Source: Phytopythium helicoides (taxonomy: Eukaryota > Oomycota > Peronosporomycetes > Pythiales > Pythiaceae). Taken from it: a stretch of 64,000 nt of DNA. The notes below the pieces were generated by a model. That model ran no database searches and was not told the origin of the DNA. It saw only the letters and a list, made by a program, of their open reading frames with translations. This document shows positions 39,081-50,211 of this stretch, one piece after another. How positions within the stretch are numbered: the stretch's first letter is position 1; the number at the start of each line of letters is the position of its first letter. The DNA lies in the NCBI GenBank assembly GCA_024867545.1, contig JANFNE010000004.1, positions 1,426,001 through 1,490,000 on the forward strand. Reading direction: 5' to 3'. A program made the position numbers and the translations under genes.

Positions 39081-42000
39081 ATGGACGAGCTGCCGGACGA
39101 TCCGCTGCTGATGGAGGACGAGCAGGCGCCGCCCGAGCCCGAGGCCGACGCGGTCTCTCATTCTCATTCTCAGTCGGCGCCGTTCGCGCTGCGCGGGGCC
39201 GCGGACGCCGCGCAGGCGGGCGGAGACGACGCCAAGCGCTGGATGGCGAGCCTGGAGCGCAGCATCCGCGCGATTGTGAGCATCCGGCTGCTGAGCGTGC
39301 GCGCGTTCGACGGCAACGGCGCGTCCTTTAGCGTCGCCACGGGCTTCATCGTGGACCTGCGGCGCGGCATCATCCTCACCAACCGCCACGTGGTCACGCC
39401 GGGGCCAGTCGTGGCCGACGCCATTTTCATGAACAAGGAGGAGGTCGACCTCGTGCCCATCTACCGGTGCGGCTGCTCGCGGTCAGCGGAGGCTCGAGAG
39501 CTGGTTACTGACGCCGTGTGAATGGACAGGGACCCCGTGCACGACTTTGGCTTCTTCCGGTTCGACCCTCGCAAGGTCAAGTTCCTCGAGCTACACGAGA
39601 TCCCGCTGCGGCCCGAGGCCGCCAAAGGTGGTGCTGGTTCGGCTGCTTGTTTTTGTGCGACGACTTGTGGAGCTGACGCGGCTTTTCTGCAGTGGGAGTC
39701 GAGATCCGAGTGGTCGGCAATGACGCAGGCGAGAAGCTGTCCATTCTGCCCGGCATCCTTGCAAAGCTTGACCGCGACGCGCCGTCCTATGGCTCCAGCA
39801 CGTACAATGACTTCAACACGTTCTACTACGCCGCGGCAAGCAGCACCTCTGGGGGATCCAGTGGGTCTCCGGTGCTCAACATTGATGGGTGTGCGATTGC
39901 GCTGAACGCAGGAGGAGCCAAGAAAGCCGCATCTTCGTTCTATTTGCCGCTTGACCGCGTGGTTCGCGCGCTCAAGTGCATTCAGGACGGAATGCCCGTC
40001 GCACGCGGGACGCTGCAGACCATTTTTCGCCACACGGCTTTTGATGAAGTGCGTCGTCTTGGACTGCCAGCGTCGACGGAAGAAACTATCCGTCAGCAGT
40101 TCCCGTCGGAGACAGGCATGCTTGTCGTGGACCAGGTCATCCAGAGCGGACCTGCCGATGGCAAAATTCAGACGGGAGACGTGCTGATCAAGTTTAACGG
40201 CAATCACGAGACCACATTTTTCGGTGTTGAGTCGTTCTTGGACTCGCACGTTGGTGAAACGGTCGAGATTGAGTTTCAGCGCGGAGGTGAAGTGATTGTC
40301 ACAACAATTTCTGTACAAGATCTGCACGAAATCACGCCCCACCGATACCTGGAGATCGGAGGCGGCATTGTGCACTCGCTATCGTACCAGCAAGCACGAA
40401 ATGCTTCTCTGCCTGTTGGCGGAGTGTATTTGGCACAAGCAGGACACATGTTCATGAAGGCGCACTTGGTGCAACCCTGCATCATCACAGCGGTGGACAG
40501 CAAGCCAACGCCTACTCTCGATGAGTTTATTCGAGTCATTTCGGCACTACCAAGCGGTTATCGAACCGTTCTGAGGTATTACATGATCCGCGATCGGCAT
40601 CGGGTACGGACAGCATTCATCATGATGGATAGACTTTGGTTCCCCGTTCAGATGTGCACGCGGAATGACGAGGATGGTCGGTGGTATTCGACGCCGTGTC
40701 TCGACACGTCATTGAACATTCCTCCGACTGTCACCAGCCCAAGTTACATTCCAGCACCTCTTAGCTTCCCTGGCGGCAGCGTTCTCGGCAAGAAAATGCT
40801 GCTGTCGCTTGTAATGGTGTCTTTTGACATTCCGTACATGGTTGACGGCATTTCTAGCTCCAGCTACCACGGGATCGGGCTCGTCATTGACGCAGAGAAG
40901 GGCTTCGTGCTCGTTGACCAGAACACCGTGCCGATCGCACTGGGTGACGTACTTGTGACTGTGGCTGCGTCGATTGAAGTGCCCGGAAAGGTGGTGTTCG
41001 TGCACCCAGTACACAACTTTTCCATCATCCAGTATGATCCCAAGACGCTCGGTGCTGCGGCATCTCGCGTTGAAAGTGCTGTGCTAGCCGAGAAACCGCT
41101 GCAGGTTGGTGACAGCACGGACTACATCGGATTGAGCAGCAACTGGACCGTCGTGACTATGAAGTCAGTCGTAACCAAGACCGATCGGCTGGTGCTGCGC
41201 GACTTCCAGCCACCGCGGTACAAGGCTTCAAACGTTGAAGTTCTGCATTTCGATCGCATCACCAAATCTGTGGGGGGCGTTTTCATGGACGAACTCGGGC
41301 GAGTGAGTGCTCTCTGGCTGTCATTCAGCTACCAAGACACAACTGGGCGTAAGGAAGTATTCCGCGGTCTTCCTGTGAGCGTGATCCAGCCGATTGTGGA
41401 CGAGCTGCGCCAAGGCGCCGGCAAGGTTCCCGACTCGGTCACAGTATTTCCCGCCCAGCTGCTCACATATTCATTGTCCAAAGCTCGTGCCGGTCTGGGT
41501 TTGTCTGACGAATGGATCCAGAAGCTACAAAGTGTGTGCGAGGATAAGCGGCAAGTGCTCGGCATCAAGCGGTGCGCAGCAGGAACAGATTGCGCAGCCA
41601 AGCTCGAAAGTGGAGACCTGCTTTTGGCCATTGATGGTAAAACCGTTGTGCGTGACGCTGATGTAGAGCTTGCAACCAGCAACAAAAATTCCGTGCGAGC
41701 GCTCATCATTCGCGAGCAACGCGAACTTGAGGTCGAGGTGCAGACGTCGCAGTTGTCAGCAATGGGCACTGAGCGAGTCATTGTTTGGTGCGGCCTCGTT
41801 ATTCAGAACCCTCACTACGCGGTCGCGTGTTTGGGGTACATCCCGGAGGAGGGCGGTGGTGTCTACTGCTCACGCTGGTGCTACGGTTCCCCAGCACACA
41901 AGTACGGGCTGCGGGCAACCATCTGGATAGTCGAGGTGAACGGACACCCGACGCCTACGCTCGATGAGTTCTTGCGCGTGGTCGAGAAACTCGGGGACCG

Positions 42001-42145
42001 CGACTCGGTGCGCCTCAAGACGATCTCGATCAACACCAAGCCCAAGGTGTTCACGCTCAAGACAGATTACCACTACTGGCCGACCGTCGAGCTGCGGCGA
42101 GTAGGCTGGGACTGGCAGTACGTCTCGCACTCCACCAGCTCGTAG
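39081..42145 (+). CDS. Nma111/DEG7-type HtrA serine protease with PDZ domains
   Basis: 978 residues from three exons (39081-39466, 39530-39627, 39693-42145) with 63- and 65-bp introns. The trypsin-like domain has H103 (LTNRHVV), D134 (DPVHDFGF) and S218 (GGSSGSP), a complete triad. The wording [12 protein letters not shown] and [17 protein letters not shown] is diagnostic for the Nma111/DEG7 branch of nuclear or plastid HtrA proteases. PDZ domains follow ([27 protein letters not shown], then [14 protein letters not shown] near the C-terminus). The second half (about 510-760) is a protease-like repeat in which no catalytic triad is evident, as usual for this family. An acidic N-terminus of about 50 residues has no targeting signal. 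Convergent with the next gene (120 bp). Confidence 0.9.
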
Positions 42146-42265
42146 TCTCCCGTAGCAGAGGATCCACCGACAGCATGATGAACGCCAATACAGATCTTTC
42201 AACTTCAACGATCAACATTCGTACGTGAGTTCCGTGCATGGCTGTAGCTGCTCACTCCCTCTGCC

Positions 42266-43039
42266 TTACTGCTCGCCTGCAGCGGTCTTGATGGCGCTCT
42301 CTACTGCACTAGAGAGGTCAATCGCCAGCGTCGGCTGCGCGAACTCGGCGGGCACGAGCGCGTGTGGCGCGAGGCCCAGCAGCCTGCGCGAGTCGATGTG
42401 AACAACTGCCGCGCTGCTGCCGATGTCCGTGACGGGCATGCGCGGGGTGCGCAGCTGGCCATCGACGATCTCGTCAAGGCGGAACTGGCGCGTCTTCAGG
42501 TCGCTTGACACGCGCACGCAGAGCACGAAGTGCACGCCGGGGATGCGGCGCCACTGCTCGGCGCGGTGATCGAGCTGGTGCCAGTCGCGGCACACGCCAA
42601 CCTCGAGCTTGAGCGTGCGGTACTCGTCCCACTTGAGCGGGAGTGGCGGGCCGGAGCCGAGCACGCTCGAGTGCGGGCCAAAACCGGCATCGGCCTGCAG
42701 TGGCACGTGCATCTCGTCGAGCACGTAGGACGAGACGGGGGCCACGAGGAAGCGCCGGTCGCAACCCGTGGCCGCGAAGACGGCGGCCTCGATGCTGGCG
42801 ACCAGAGCCTCATGCAGCGTGCCGGGCAACTCCGTGACGAAGATGGAGCCGTCACGCCACTCGAGGGCGTGGCAGGGCAGCGCCGCACGCTCGGGAGACG
42901 CTGGCTCGCCCGCCACGTAGCGCTTCCAGTCGTCCAGCGACGCCTTGCAGACCGGCGCGGCCTTGTGCTCGTGCAGCGCGCGGCTCACGGCCTCGAGGTC
43001 GAGCTGCTGGATGGCGAGCGCCACTTCGACGACGCCCAT
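42266..43039 (-). CDS. Uncharacterised 257-residue protein, possible PD-(D/E)XK-like fold
   Basis: Single-exon frame. The ATG at 43039 is chosen because an initiator-like GCTCACTCTCGAATCCC (minus strand) lies at about 43079-43095; the frame is open upstream of it. The N-terminal helix (VVEVALAIQQLDLEAVSRAL) is followed by a mixed alpha/beta region. Residues about 140-190 read DAGFGPHSS..LKLEVGVCRD..LDHRAEQWRRIPGVHFVLCVRVS. An Asp, then a beta strand with E-x-V, then helix and strand recalls restriction-endonuclease-like proteins (Uma2-like). The catalytic Lys is not obvious, so it could be inactive or another fold. Function unknown. Confidence 0.65.
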   Translation of the reverse strand: MGVVEVALAIQQLDLEAVSRALHEHKAAPVCKASLDDWKRYVAGEPASPERAALPCHALEWRDGSIFVTELPGTLHEALVASIEAAVFAATGCDRRFLVAPVSSYVLDEMHVPLQADAGFGPHSSVLGSGPPLPLKWDEYRTLKLEVGVCRDWHQLDHRAEQWRRIPGVHFVLCVRVSSDLKTRQFRLDEIVDGQLRTPRMPVTDIGSSAAVVHIDSRRLLGLAPHALVPAEFAQPTLAIDLSSAVESAIKTAAGEQ

Positions 43040-43208
43040 GGCGAAGAGAGTCTGGTGTTTGCTTGAGCTTGGGGGGAGGGATTCGAGAGTGAGCGGCAAG
43101 ATTTTCGTAGAACACAACGGACCAACGCAAGTTGAAGAAGTGGCGTGTCAGACATGGTGCATTTCTTCCGCACACGACGGATCTCTACCGACTGAGTCCA
43201 GGACTTAC

Positions 43209-44492
43209 CTATGCACACTCCGGCTGCCGAGCTGCGTGCCGGTCCCGCGGACGCTGCTGCAATCTGAGCGGCTGCTTGCGGAGCTCGGGCTCGGCGGTCT
43301 TGTGTTGGGAGTCCTGCGGGTGGACCAGGACGGGCTTTGAGATCATGGGGCGGATGCCAGCGATCTCGACGCGAGCGGCCCAGGCGGCAGAAGCCGAGGA
43401 CACGCTGTCGCCGCCGCTTTGCATCGGTGCGTAGTGGCTCCCAGTGTAGTGGAGTCGCATCTCGCGCGTCTCTCGAGGCATCACGGCGCTCGCAGCCTTC
43501 CGGAGGCTCTGGTACAAGTCGCTGTCGTCGTCTATGTTGTTCTCGCGTTCATCTTCGTTGTCAGATGGATGGAAGACGGAATGCCGAGGTCGGAACTGTC
43601 GTGAGATCCCTGCTTGGTTGAGACCAACAATGAGAAGCTCCTCATCCACGTCGTCTTCACTCGACGCCTGGACGGTGCTGCTGCTGCTACTTGCTGCGAA
43701 GGTTTTCGTGCATCTGTCTATCTGGTAGATGATCGCTCGGTCGATCTCGGCATCGCTCTCGCTCCCACTGTCGCTCTCATTGGTGCTGCGCCACCGGTCA
43801 GCAGCACATCGCCAACGACTCTGCTTGTGGTCTCCTGCTCGCGGGCAATCTCTTGATCCCTTGGATGCCACGGGATACTGGTCGAGCGTCGGTCGAGGGA
43901 GATTGTTAGCCTCGGGACTGCTGCACTCGAGCATCCCGTCATAATACATCTCTGGGTGTTTGCTGGTCTCAAGGAACTGCTCGAGGTGCATCTTGACGCT
44001 AAAGTAGACAGCGATCTGTCCGCGTGCGTGCACGTCTCGCATGAACTGCAGCGCCTGCTGCAAGAACGTGTCAAGCACGGCCGCTCGCCGGCGAACGAGC
44101 TTTCCTGATCGCGACCAAAACCGCCGCCGCGTCGGAAACTCGTCCAGCAGAAACGCAAGCCCGTCGACATCTGCCTCTGGCCGCTGGTTGCCGGTCAGTG
44201 GACTGCGCGTTGCTGACCTCGCAGGCGAACCGCTGCTGCAGCCGCTGCTTTCGCTCGATGCACTCGCAGGGCTGTCAATGACTCCCGATCGCCTCCGTCC
44301 TCCAGCCGACGCCGTGAATGCTGAAGCCGAGGCCGTCGCCGTCGCAGCAGCCAGAAGCTTGTCACGCAGTTCGCAGAAGTCGGCGAAGCAGCGACGCACG
44401 TGCCACACTCGCCGCGCAGCCTCCACGCGCAGTACGTAGACCGTTGAGGGCCGCAGCGCCACCGAGGACACGACGCTCGCGCGGAGCTCCAT
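43209..44492 (-). CDS. PX-domain-like protein with acidic Ser-rich C-terminal half
   Basis: 427 residues from the ATG at 44492. Residues 1-150 resemble a PX phosphoinositide-binding domain: SSVALRPSTVYVLRVEAARRVWHVRRCFADFCELRDKLL, then FPTRRRFWSRSGKLVRRRAAVLDTFLQQALQF. A Ser/Ala-rich insertion of about 70 residues interrupts it, and the canonical basic lipid-binding pocket is only partly visible. The rest is disordered, acidic and Ser-rich (NESDSGSESDAEID, PSDNEDERENNIDDD). A GTAAGT follows the stop codon directly (TAG|GTAAGT), hinting at a 3'UTR intron or an alternative last exon. Membrane-trafficking function is inference. Confidence 0.65.
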   Translation of the reverse strand: MELRASVVSSVALRPSTVYVLRVEAARRVWHVRRCFADFCELRDKLLAAATATASASAFTASAGGRRRSGVIDSPASASSESSGCSSGSPARSATRSPLTGNQRPEADVDGLAFLLDEFPTRRRFWSRSGKLVRRRAAVLDTFLQQALQFMRDVHARGQIAVYFSVKMHLEQFLETSKHPEMYYDGMLECSSPEANNLPRPTLDQYPVASKGSRDCPRAGDHKQSRWRCAADRWRSTNESDSGSESDAEIDRAIIYQIDRCTKTFAASSSSSTVQASSEDDVDEELLIVGLNQAGISRQFRPRHSVFHPSDNEDERENNIDDDSDLYQSLRKAASAVMPRETREMRLHYTGSHYAPMQSGGDSVSSASAAWAARVEIAGIRPMISKPVLVHPQDSQHKTAEPELRKQPLRLQQRPRDRHAARQPECA

Positions 44493-45359
44493 CCTCGAGC
44501 AGCAGCGACCGCAGCAGCGACCGCAGCAGCGCGTCAGGTTCCAATGTGAGCGTTGGGCTGAGGCGTCGAGCCTTGAGAAATCCACCGGCCGGCGCCGGCC
44601 TGTCGCGTCTCGATGGGCTGCGGGCCTGCGGTTTCACGCGCGCCTTCCACGCTTCGCCTGATCCATCGACGAGTCCAGCGTTGTGTGCCGCCAAGATGGG
44701 CTCGCGACTCCTCGCAGGACCGGAATAAGAGCTACGATGTTGGGCTCAGTATGCTCGGCGACAGGCGGCCGGCTGCTGGGAACTTGAAGGCGTCGGTGGA
44801 AAGCGAACGCCTGCATGACACCTTTACTCGCGCACTCAACCGACTCTAGTGGCTCCATGAGCCTGAGCGAGAGCTGAGCTCGCCGACATGATTCTTCCGT
44901 CCGAGCGCGGATGGTCGACAGCTGACAGGCGTTCGCTCTTCTCATCGTTCAATCCACAAGTTTTGAATTTTGAGCAGCTCTACGAGTGCAGAGCTCGCCA
45001 CCGGCAGCCGACCCTGTCTGCCATTTCAGCACCCACGCACGCCTGGGTGCGGCGCCAGCGGCCGCCGTGATATCCAAAGTCCAGCAGCCTCCGGCCATCC
45101 GCGCGCCGATAACAGCAATTTGAACCCAAACCGCTGATCTCATACATCAGCGACTAAAAGTCTGTGGACAGCTTCAACCGCCCTATAATGCACCCTCTTC
45201 ACACTGTATCCGCATCTATAGCTACTTTCACGCGGACAGAGGTGCGCTAGTCGCCGCACATAGGTGTGCCAGTCTCCATTGCCTCAACTCGCCATTCCGC
45301 AACTCGCCACGGCCCCAGCAGCTCGCCCCGCACGCCTCGCAGCTCGATCCAGCGACAAA
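44493..45359. other. Divergent promoter region, PX-like protein and flavin oxidase
   Basis: No gene recognised. A TCTCCATTGCCTCAACTCGCCATTCCGC stretch at about 45273-45300 contains two overlapping initiator-like elements for the rightward gene; the leftward promoter is not clear. Confidence 0.45.
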
Positions 45360-47048
45360 ATGCGGCTGTGCATCGCTCTGTCGGCTTTGGCGGCGGCGCT
45401 CGCGGCTTCTCCGGCCCTCGGTGACTCGCTGCAGCAGTTCGAACGCTGCATGGCAGGCGACTGGTCGGGCTCGGCGTCGCTGGCGCTGGACGATACCGCG
45501 AGCGTGGAGCTGGACGCGGATGGCAACTTCTTCGTCAACTCGTCGAGCCACTACGAGGACTACGCCACGGGCCCCAAGGCGCGCATTGCGAGGCAGCCCG
45601 CCGGCGTGTTCTTCGCCACCAGCGAAGACGAGATCGTGCGAGCGGTGGACTGCGCGGTGGCCAGCGGGCTTGCACCAGTGCCCAGGAGCGGAGGACACTC
45701 ATACGAGGTGCTCAGCTCCATGGATGGCTCGCTCGTGATCGATATGGCCGAGATGAACGCTGTCAAGGTCGTCTCCGAGGACGAGAGTGACGGATCTGCC
45801 ATCTTCACTGTCGAGGCAGGTGCAAGGCTGGGACGCGTCTACATCGAGCTAGACAGCCAGGGAGGCTATAGCTTCAACGCAGGTACTTGCCCGACCGTCG
45901 GGGTCGGAGGACACATCTCTGGAGGTGGCTACGGCGTGTCATCGCGCAAGTACGGTCTCGCAGCGGATCTGACGACCGAGCTGCGCGTTGTGCTGTACAA
46001 TGGTACGGTCGTGACAGCCAACGAGGACGAGAACCCCGAATTGTTTTGGGCCATTCGCGGCGGTGGCGCTGGATCCTTTGGTATCGTCACGCTGTTCACG
46101 ATCAAGGTCTACAAGCTGACGCAGGTGAGCGTTTTCAATCTGCAGTGGGATCCCGAGTACAATTTCGACGTGCTTCGCGCCTGGATGGACTACTTCCCCA
46201 CCGCCGATGAGCGCATGACGACGCAGCTTAATGTCCAAAGCACCGGTGCCACGCTCATCGGGCAGTTCTTGGGCAACAAATCGGAGATGAACGCGGTCCT
46301 GAACGCGTCGGGGCTGCTCGACTGGGACGGTGCCGTGACATCAGACACTCGACTTGACGACTGCACGCCTTTGGGAGCGAAGGCGTTCATTTGGAAAGGA
46401 GATTGCGCTGCCACAGATGAGTTTGACGTAGCCGTCCATCTCACCACCGCAGACAAGGACTACTCGCGCATTCGTGGTGGCTACGCTGTCACGGTTATGT
46501 CTGACGACGGCGTAGACACGGTCGTCGAGTGGGCTGACAAGGTGCCCAGTACCACATGGGCATATATCCAATTCGAAGCCTACGGTGGAGTATTCAAGGG
46601 CCAGGAGAACGACATGACGCCGTGGGCTCACCGAGACGCAGTCTACTCCATGCAGATTGGTGTTGGTACGCAGAAGGACGAACCAGAGACGTCGACATCA
46701 TACCAATGGATCAATGGATTCATCGACGCGCTTGCGCCGTACCTCGACGGTGGCAACTACCAGAACTACTGCGACCTGGACATTGGCGATGACTGGGGCG
46801 AGAAGTACTGGGGCGCTGATAACTTTGCTCGCCTGCAGCAAATCAAGACAGCATACGATCCCGAAGACGTTTTCCATAGCGCCCAGTCGATCCCCGTTGC
46901 CTCGTCGTCCCTTGCGGCAGACGGGAGCTCGACTGGCAGTGAGGAGCATACCTCCGATACTGGAAACGGAGCCGAGCGACCTAGTTGTGGCGTCGCTGCA
47001 TTGGTAACGATCGTGATTGTGGCATTGGCCAACCTCTCAGCCGCGTAG
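45360..47048 (+). CDS. Secreted bicovalent-FAD oxidase (berberine-bridge/oligosaccharide oxidase family), possibly GPI-anchored
   Basis: 562 residues. Signal peptide 1-21 (LCIALSALAAALAASPALG). The PCMH-type FAD domain carries both flavin attachment sites: H113 in RSGGHSYE and C177 in GTCPTVGVGGH. Bicovalent binding is typical of berberine-bridge-enzyme-like and carbohydrate oxidases. The C-terminal BBE motif is visible (NYCDLDIGDDWGEKYWG.NFARLQQIK..YDPEDVF). After about 520 comes a Ser/Thr/Gly linker and a final hydrophobic stretch (VAALVTIVIVALANLSAA), the pattern of a GPI-anchor signal. It may oxidise sugars or other alcohols at the cell surface and release H2O2. The substrate is unknown. 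The ATG at 45360 opens the signal peptide. Confidence 0.9.
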   Translation: MRLCIALSALAAALAASPALGDSLQQFERCMAGDWSGSASLALDDTASVELDADGNFFVNSSSHYEDYATGPKARIARQPAGVFFATSEDEIVRAVDCAVASGLAPVPRSGGHSYEVLSSMDGSLVIDMAEMNAVKVVSEDESDGSAIFTVEAGARLGRVYIELDSQGGYSFNAGTCPTVGVGGHISGGGYGVSSRKYGLAADLTTELRVVLYNGTVVTANEDENPELFWAIRGGGAGSFGIVTLFTIKVYKLTQVSVFNLQWDPEYNFDVLRAWMDYFPTADERMTTQLNVQSTGATLIGQFLGNKSEMNAVLNASGLLDWDGAVTSDTRLDDCTPLGAKAFIWKGDCAATDEFDVAVHLTTADKDYSRIRGGYAVTVMSDDGVDTVVEWADKVPSTTWAYIQFEAYGGVFKGQENDMTPWAHRDAVYSMQIGVGTQKDEPETSTSYQWINGFIDALAPYLDGGNYQNYCDLDIGDDWGEKYWGADNFARLQQIKTAYDPEDVFHSAQSIPVASSSLAADGSSTGSEEHTSDTGNGAERPSCGVAALVTIVIVALANLSAA

Positions 47049-47951
47049 ATATGGTTGTGTGCTCAAGAGATACGCCCTAAAGACACAAATACAGTATTGC
47101 ATGACACATCATCTCGCGGTTGCAGTGCCTCTTCGTACTTTGGTCATGTTGAAGCCAGTCATTTTCTGAAGTGTCCGAGTCAGAGGCAAAGGTCCCATGA
47201 GACAGTCGAAGGGGCGTCAATGCCTGTCTACTGCATCGGTACCACTCGTGTCTGCGCCAAGCAAAACTGGCGTGGCGGGCCATCAGACAGCCTCGTCCTC
47301 GAGCGAGCGTACGCTGGTGTCGAGTTGAATCTCGCATCGGCTTTTCTGAATCTATCGATGGCGTGAACTAGCAGCATAGGCACAACACCAGACCGACCTG
47401 CTTGAAGCTGCGAGCGCCACGCCAACTATAGCTGCCGCTTGCGCAGTGCGTCCAAACTTCAGAAAACCAACACCAAATGGCTGGCCCACAGAGCGAGTAG
47501 AGTGAGCGAAGATTGATCGCGGATCGCCTACATCGCCTATCTTTATCGGCGATCAGACCCATGGCAGATATCTTGTCTGTCTCATTTATTCGACTGACGT
47601 ACGCGCGCTGTAGACGAGCGCGCTGACTCCTCACTTCTAGCAGTGCAATTGGGCTCTTTTCGCAAATGCATCGCGTCGGCACTACTGGTTTAGGACCCAA
47701 TCCGGTGCGAGTCGTCTCAACACCCGCTTGGACGACCCTGCGCCAGCGATCGGCCCTTCAGTTTCCGAAAAAAAACGACTGCATGTCTTTCCTCCCGGTT
47801 GAAGCGAGCGAGAGGCCGCGTCACCACTCGTTGGCCGGTTCGACGTAGACAGTCAGCGTAGCTCGATCGATCGAAATGGGACTGAGAGCTCGAGCCATAG
47901 TTTGATCTTCGTTGCATCCACCAGGCATTGGCCAAGAGAGAGAAAGTCAAG
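47049..47951. other. Spacer upstream of the SWEET gene
   Basis: 0.9 kb with only short frames and no family resemblance. No RNA gene or repeat recognised. Confidence 0.5.
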
Positions 47952-48834
47952 ATGGGCGACGCACTCGGGAACGCTGTCAACATCCTCGCGTCGCTGTCCA
48001 GTCTCGCCATCTACCTTAGCCCCGCTCCAAGTCTCTATCGCATCATGAACGAACGAAAAGCCGGCGACGTGTCCATCCTGCCACTTGTCTCCATGTTCGG
48101 CAGCTGCTTTGTCTGGTGAGTGCTGCGTGCGTTTTGCTGGAGTGCGTTCAGGACGAGAGGTCTAACAAGAAATGGTCACTAGGGGTACCTACGGTTTTCT
48201 TGTAAACAATCTGTTCCCACTTTTCGCGACCATGGCTATCGGCTGCGTACTTGCAGGCACCTATACAACGATCTATTGCAAGTACACTACTCAACCGATG
48301 CGTGTTGCCAAGATTCTGAGCTGCGCGACGGCCTTCTTGATGCTCGTGATGACTTACGTTGCGCTTGGCGTGACTGGCAAGACTGGGCAGACAACCGACG
48401 AGGTCGCAACTGTCATTGGCTACGTCGGCTCAATCGTGAGCTTTCTTCTCTACTCATCTCCGTTCGAGAAGATCGCGCAGGTGCTGCGCACGCGGTCTGC
48501 AGCTTGCATCCCCATCGGATTGTGCATCGCATCCGCCATTGGCAACATTTTGTGGACAGTCTCGGGTGCGCTCAACTTTGACCTGTTCGTGCTGCTGCCG
48601 AACGCCGTCTGCTCCGTACCGCCCATGATTCAGATCGCGCTGTACGTCATGTTCCGACCGAAGAAGCAGTCGGCCATCCTTCTTCTGAACCAGCACACGC
48701 CGTCGTCTCCGAGCGAGGCAAGGGCGGCGCCAAAAGCCGCTCCATCCCCACCCGCCGCCGACCAGCAAGACGACCTCGCATACCACGACCTCGCCACCCC
48801 GGCGCACTCCGACACGGTCATCCTGATAGACTAG
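47952..48834 (+). CDS. SWEET-type sugar transporter (MtN3/saliva)
   Basis: 271 residues, exons 47952-48115 and 48183-48834 with a 67-bp intron; the join restores VWGTYGFLVNN. Seven hydrophobic helices are expected and visible: LASLSSLAIYLSPAPSLYRI, ILPLVSMFGSCFVWGTYGFL, PLFATMAIGCVLAGTYTTIYC, AKILSCATAFLMLVMTYVALG, VIGYVGSIVSFLLYSSPFEKI, ACIPIGLCIASAIGNILWTVSGAL and VLLPNAVCSVPPMIQIALYVMF. The two PQ-loop-like repeats with conserved Pro in helices (LSPAPSL, YSSPFEK) identify the family, which conducts sugars down a gradient. The C-terminal tail of about 50 residues is Pro/Ala-rich and cytosolic. Confidence 0.9.
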
Positions 48835-48970
48835 GTGGTGGTGTAGCCAGCCGTCGACCGCTTCAAGTTGAAGTCTCACACGTCACAGACTACTAGATAA
48901 TATAACGGTTACTTGAAAGTTACGTAGTATAACCTTGAAAGTTACGACTCGGGCACTTTCGGGCACCATC

Positions 48971-50158
48971 ATGGCCGGCAGGGGCGGCGCGTCGCCGGCG
49001 CTGGGCGTGCGGCAGCTGCTGGAGCTGGAGCGCGCGCTGTACCAGGAGAGCATCGAGCGCGCGGAGCAGCAGCGCGAGCAGCTGGCGGAGGGCACGCTGG
49101 AGGCGTTCGTGCTGCGCTGCCTGCCGCTCGAGACGGACCGCGAGCGCGAGCTGGAGGGCGCCATGGCGCAGCTGCAGCTCAATCGGCGCAACGGGCTCGA
49201 CCTGCTCGAGTTCGAGCTGCAGGCGGCCGAGGACATCTTCAGGGGCGAGCGCCGCGCGCTGCGGCAGCGGCTGCTGGCGCAGGCGCAGCGGCGAGTGCGT
49301 AGGCTTGAGCGCCGCCAGAAGCAGCTCCGCGCCAGCGCGGCCGTGCCGTTCCGCCCCGCGCTCGTGGACAGGCTGGAGAGGGAGAGGGTCAAGAGACTGA
49401 GGGCTGAGAAGAGGAACCTGACGCTGCCTGCTGAGGTCGACAAGGAGACGCTGGTCGCCGAGCTCGACGGCGCGCAGCAGGACGCGCAGCGCGCGTTCAA
49501 CTTCCGCCACATGCGCTTTGCGGTCCCGCCGCCGGAGCGGATTGCGACGGAAGTGGGGGAGACGCTGCGTGATTTTTCGAAGCGAGTGGCTGCAGTGGAG
49601 GGCAGCACCGACATGGATGGTGAGGGGAGTTGTGTGCCTTTGTTGCGAATGCTGCCTGCTTAATGAGGTGCTGCTGCTTGAATGCGACGTAGTTTCACTG
49701 CAGCCGGACGGGCAAACCCTAGTATGCTCGCAGCCTGAAAGCCACAAAAGGGCTTCGTTCCGCGTGGACGACTCGGTGGTGGTGGTATCCCGCTTGAGCG
49801 AGGAGGAGTTTCACGGCCAGATCGCGGAGATTGCGGAGCACGAGATCCGCGTGGAACTCTTGTGCGGCAACATGATGCGGATCAGCCTTGATAGGCTGCG
49901 CGATGGACGCTGCGCCTTGCGAAACCTTTCGGAGCACCACCAACCTTCATCGCCGACCCGCGCTGGAGCTCCAGTATCGAATGAAATCCGAGCGTCGCCA
50001 AGTGGGCGGAGGCAAGCAGCAGTGGAAGCGAGTAAGCAAATTCTTTCTCTCGCTTACCTTCCGGAGGTGAAGCAATGTGTGCTAACTCCTATGCTGCTAC
50101 TGTTCTGCCAGGTCGTCGCCGCCGCAAAACTACCGTCGACATTCGTCGAGGCTTCTAA
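48971..50158 (+). CDS. Sds3/BRMS1-like protein (histone deacetylase complex component)
   Basis: 344 residues from three exons: 48971-49619, 49693-50031 and 50112-50158, with introns of 73 and 80 bp; frames close, ending in a basic RRRRKTT tail. The first 130 residues are charged coiled coil: LELERALYQESIERAEQQREQLAEGT, then RERELEGAMAQLQLNRRNGLDLLEFELQAAEDIF, then LRQRLLAQAQRRVRRLERR. This order (initial helix, spacer, long helix with regular Arg/Glu) is the pattern of Sds3-like proteins in Sin3-HDAC complexes. The middle (about 220-310) looks like a small beta barrel (VVVVSRLSEEEFHGQIAEIAEHEIRVEL), perhaps chromatin-reader-like. The assignment rests on pattern only. Convergent with PIG-L, 53 bp apart. 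Confidence 0.65.
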
Positions 50159-50211
50159 CTCCTTTGCACCGTTTGCATGCTCTGAACGATCATGTATTGC
50201 TGTCGCTACTC

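Noticed and set aside
44493..44585. Upstream extension of the PX-like protein by 31 codons
   Set aside because: Its first codon is GTG and the added stretch (Cys/Arg repeats) comes from a CAGCGACCG repeat; the ATG at 44492 is preferred.
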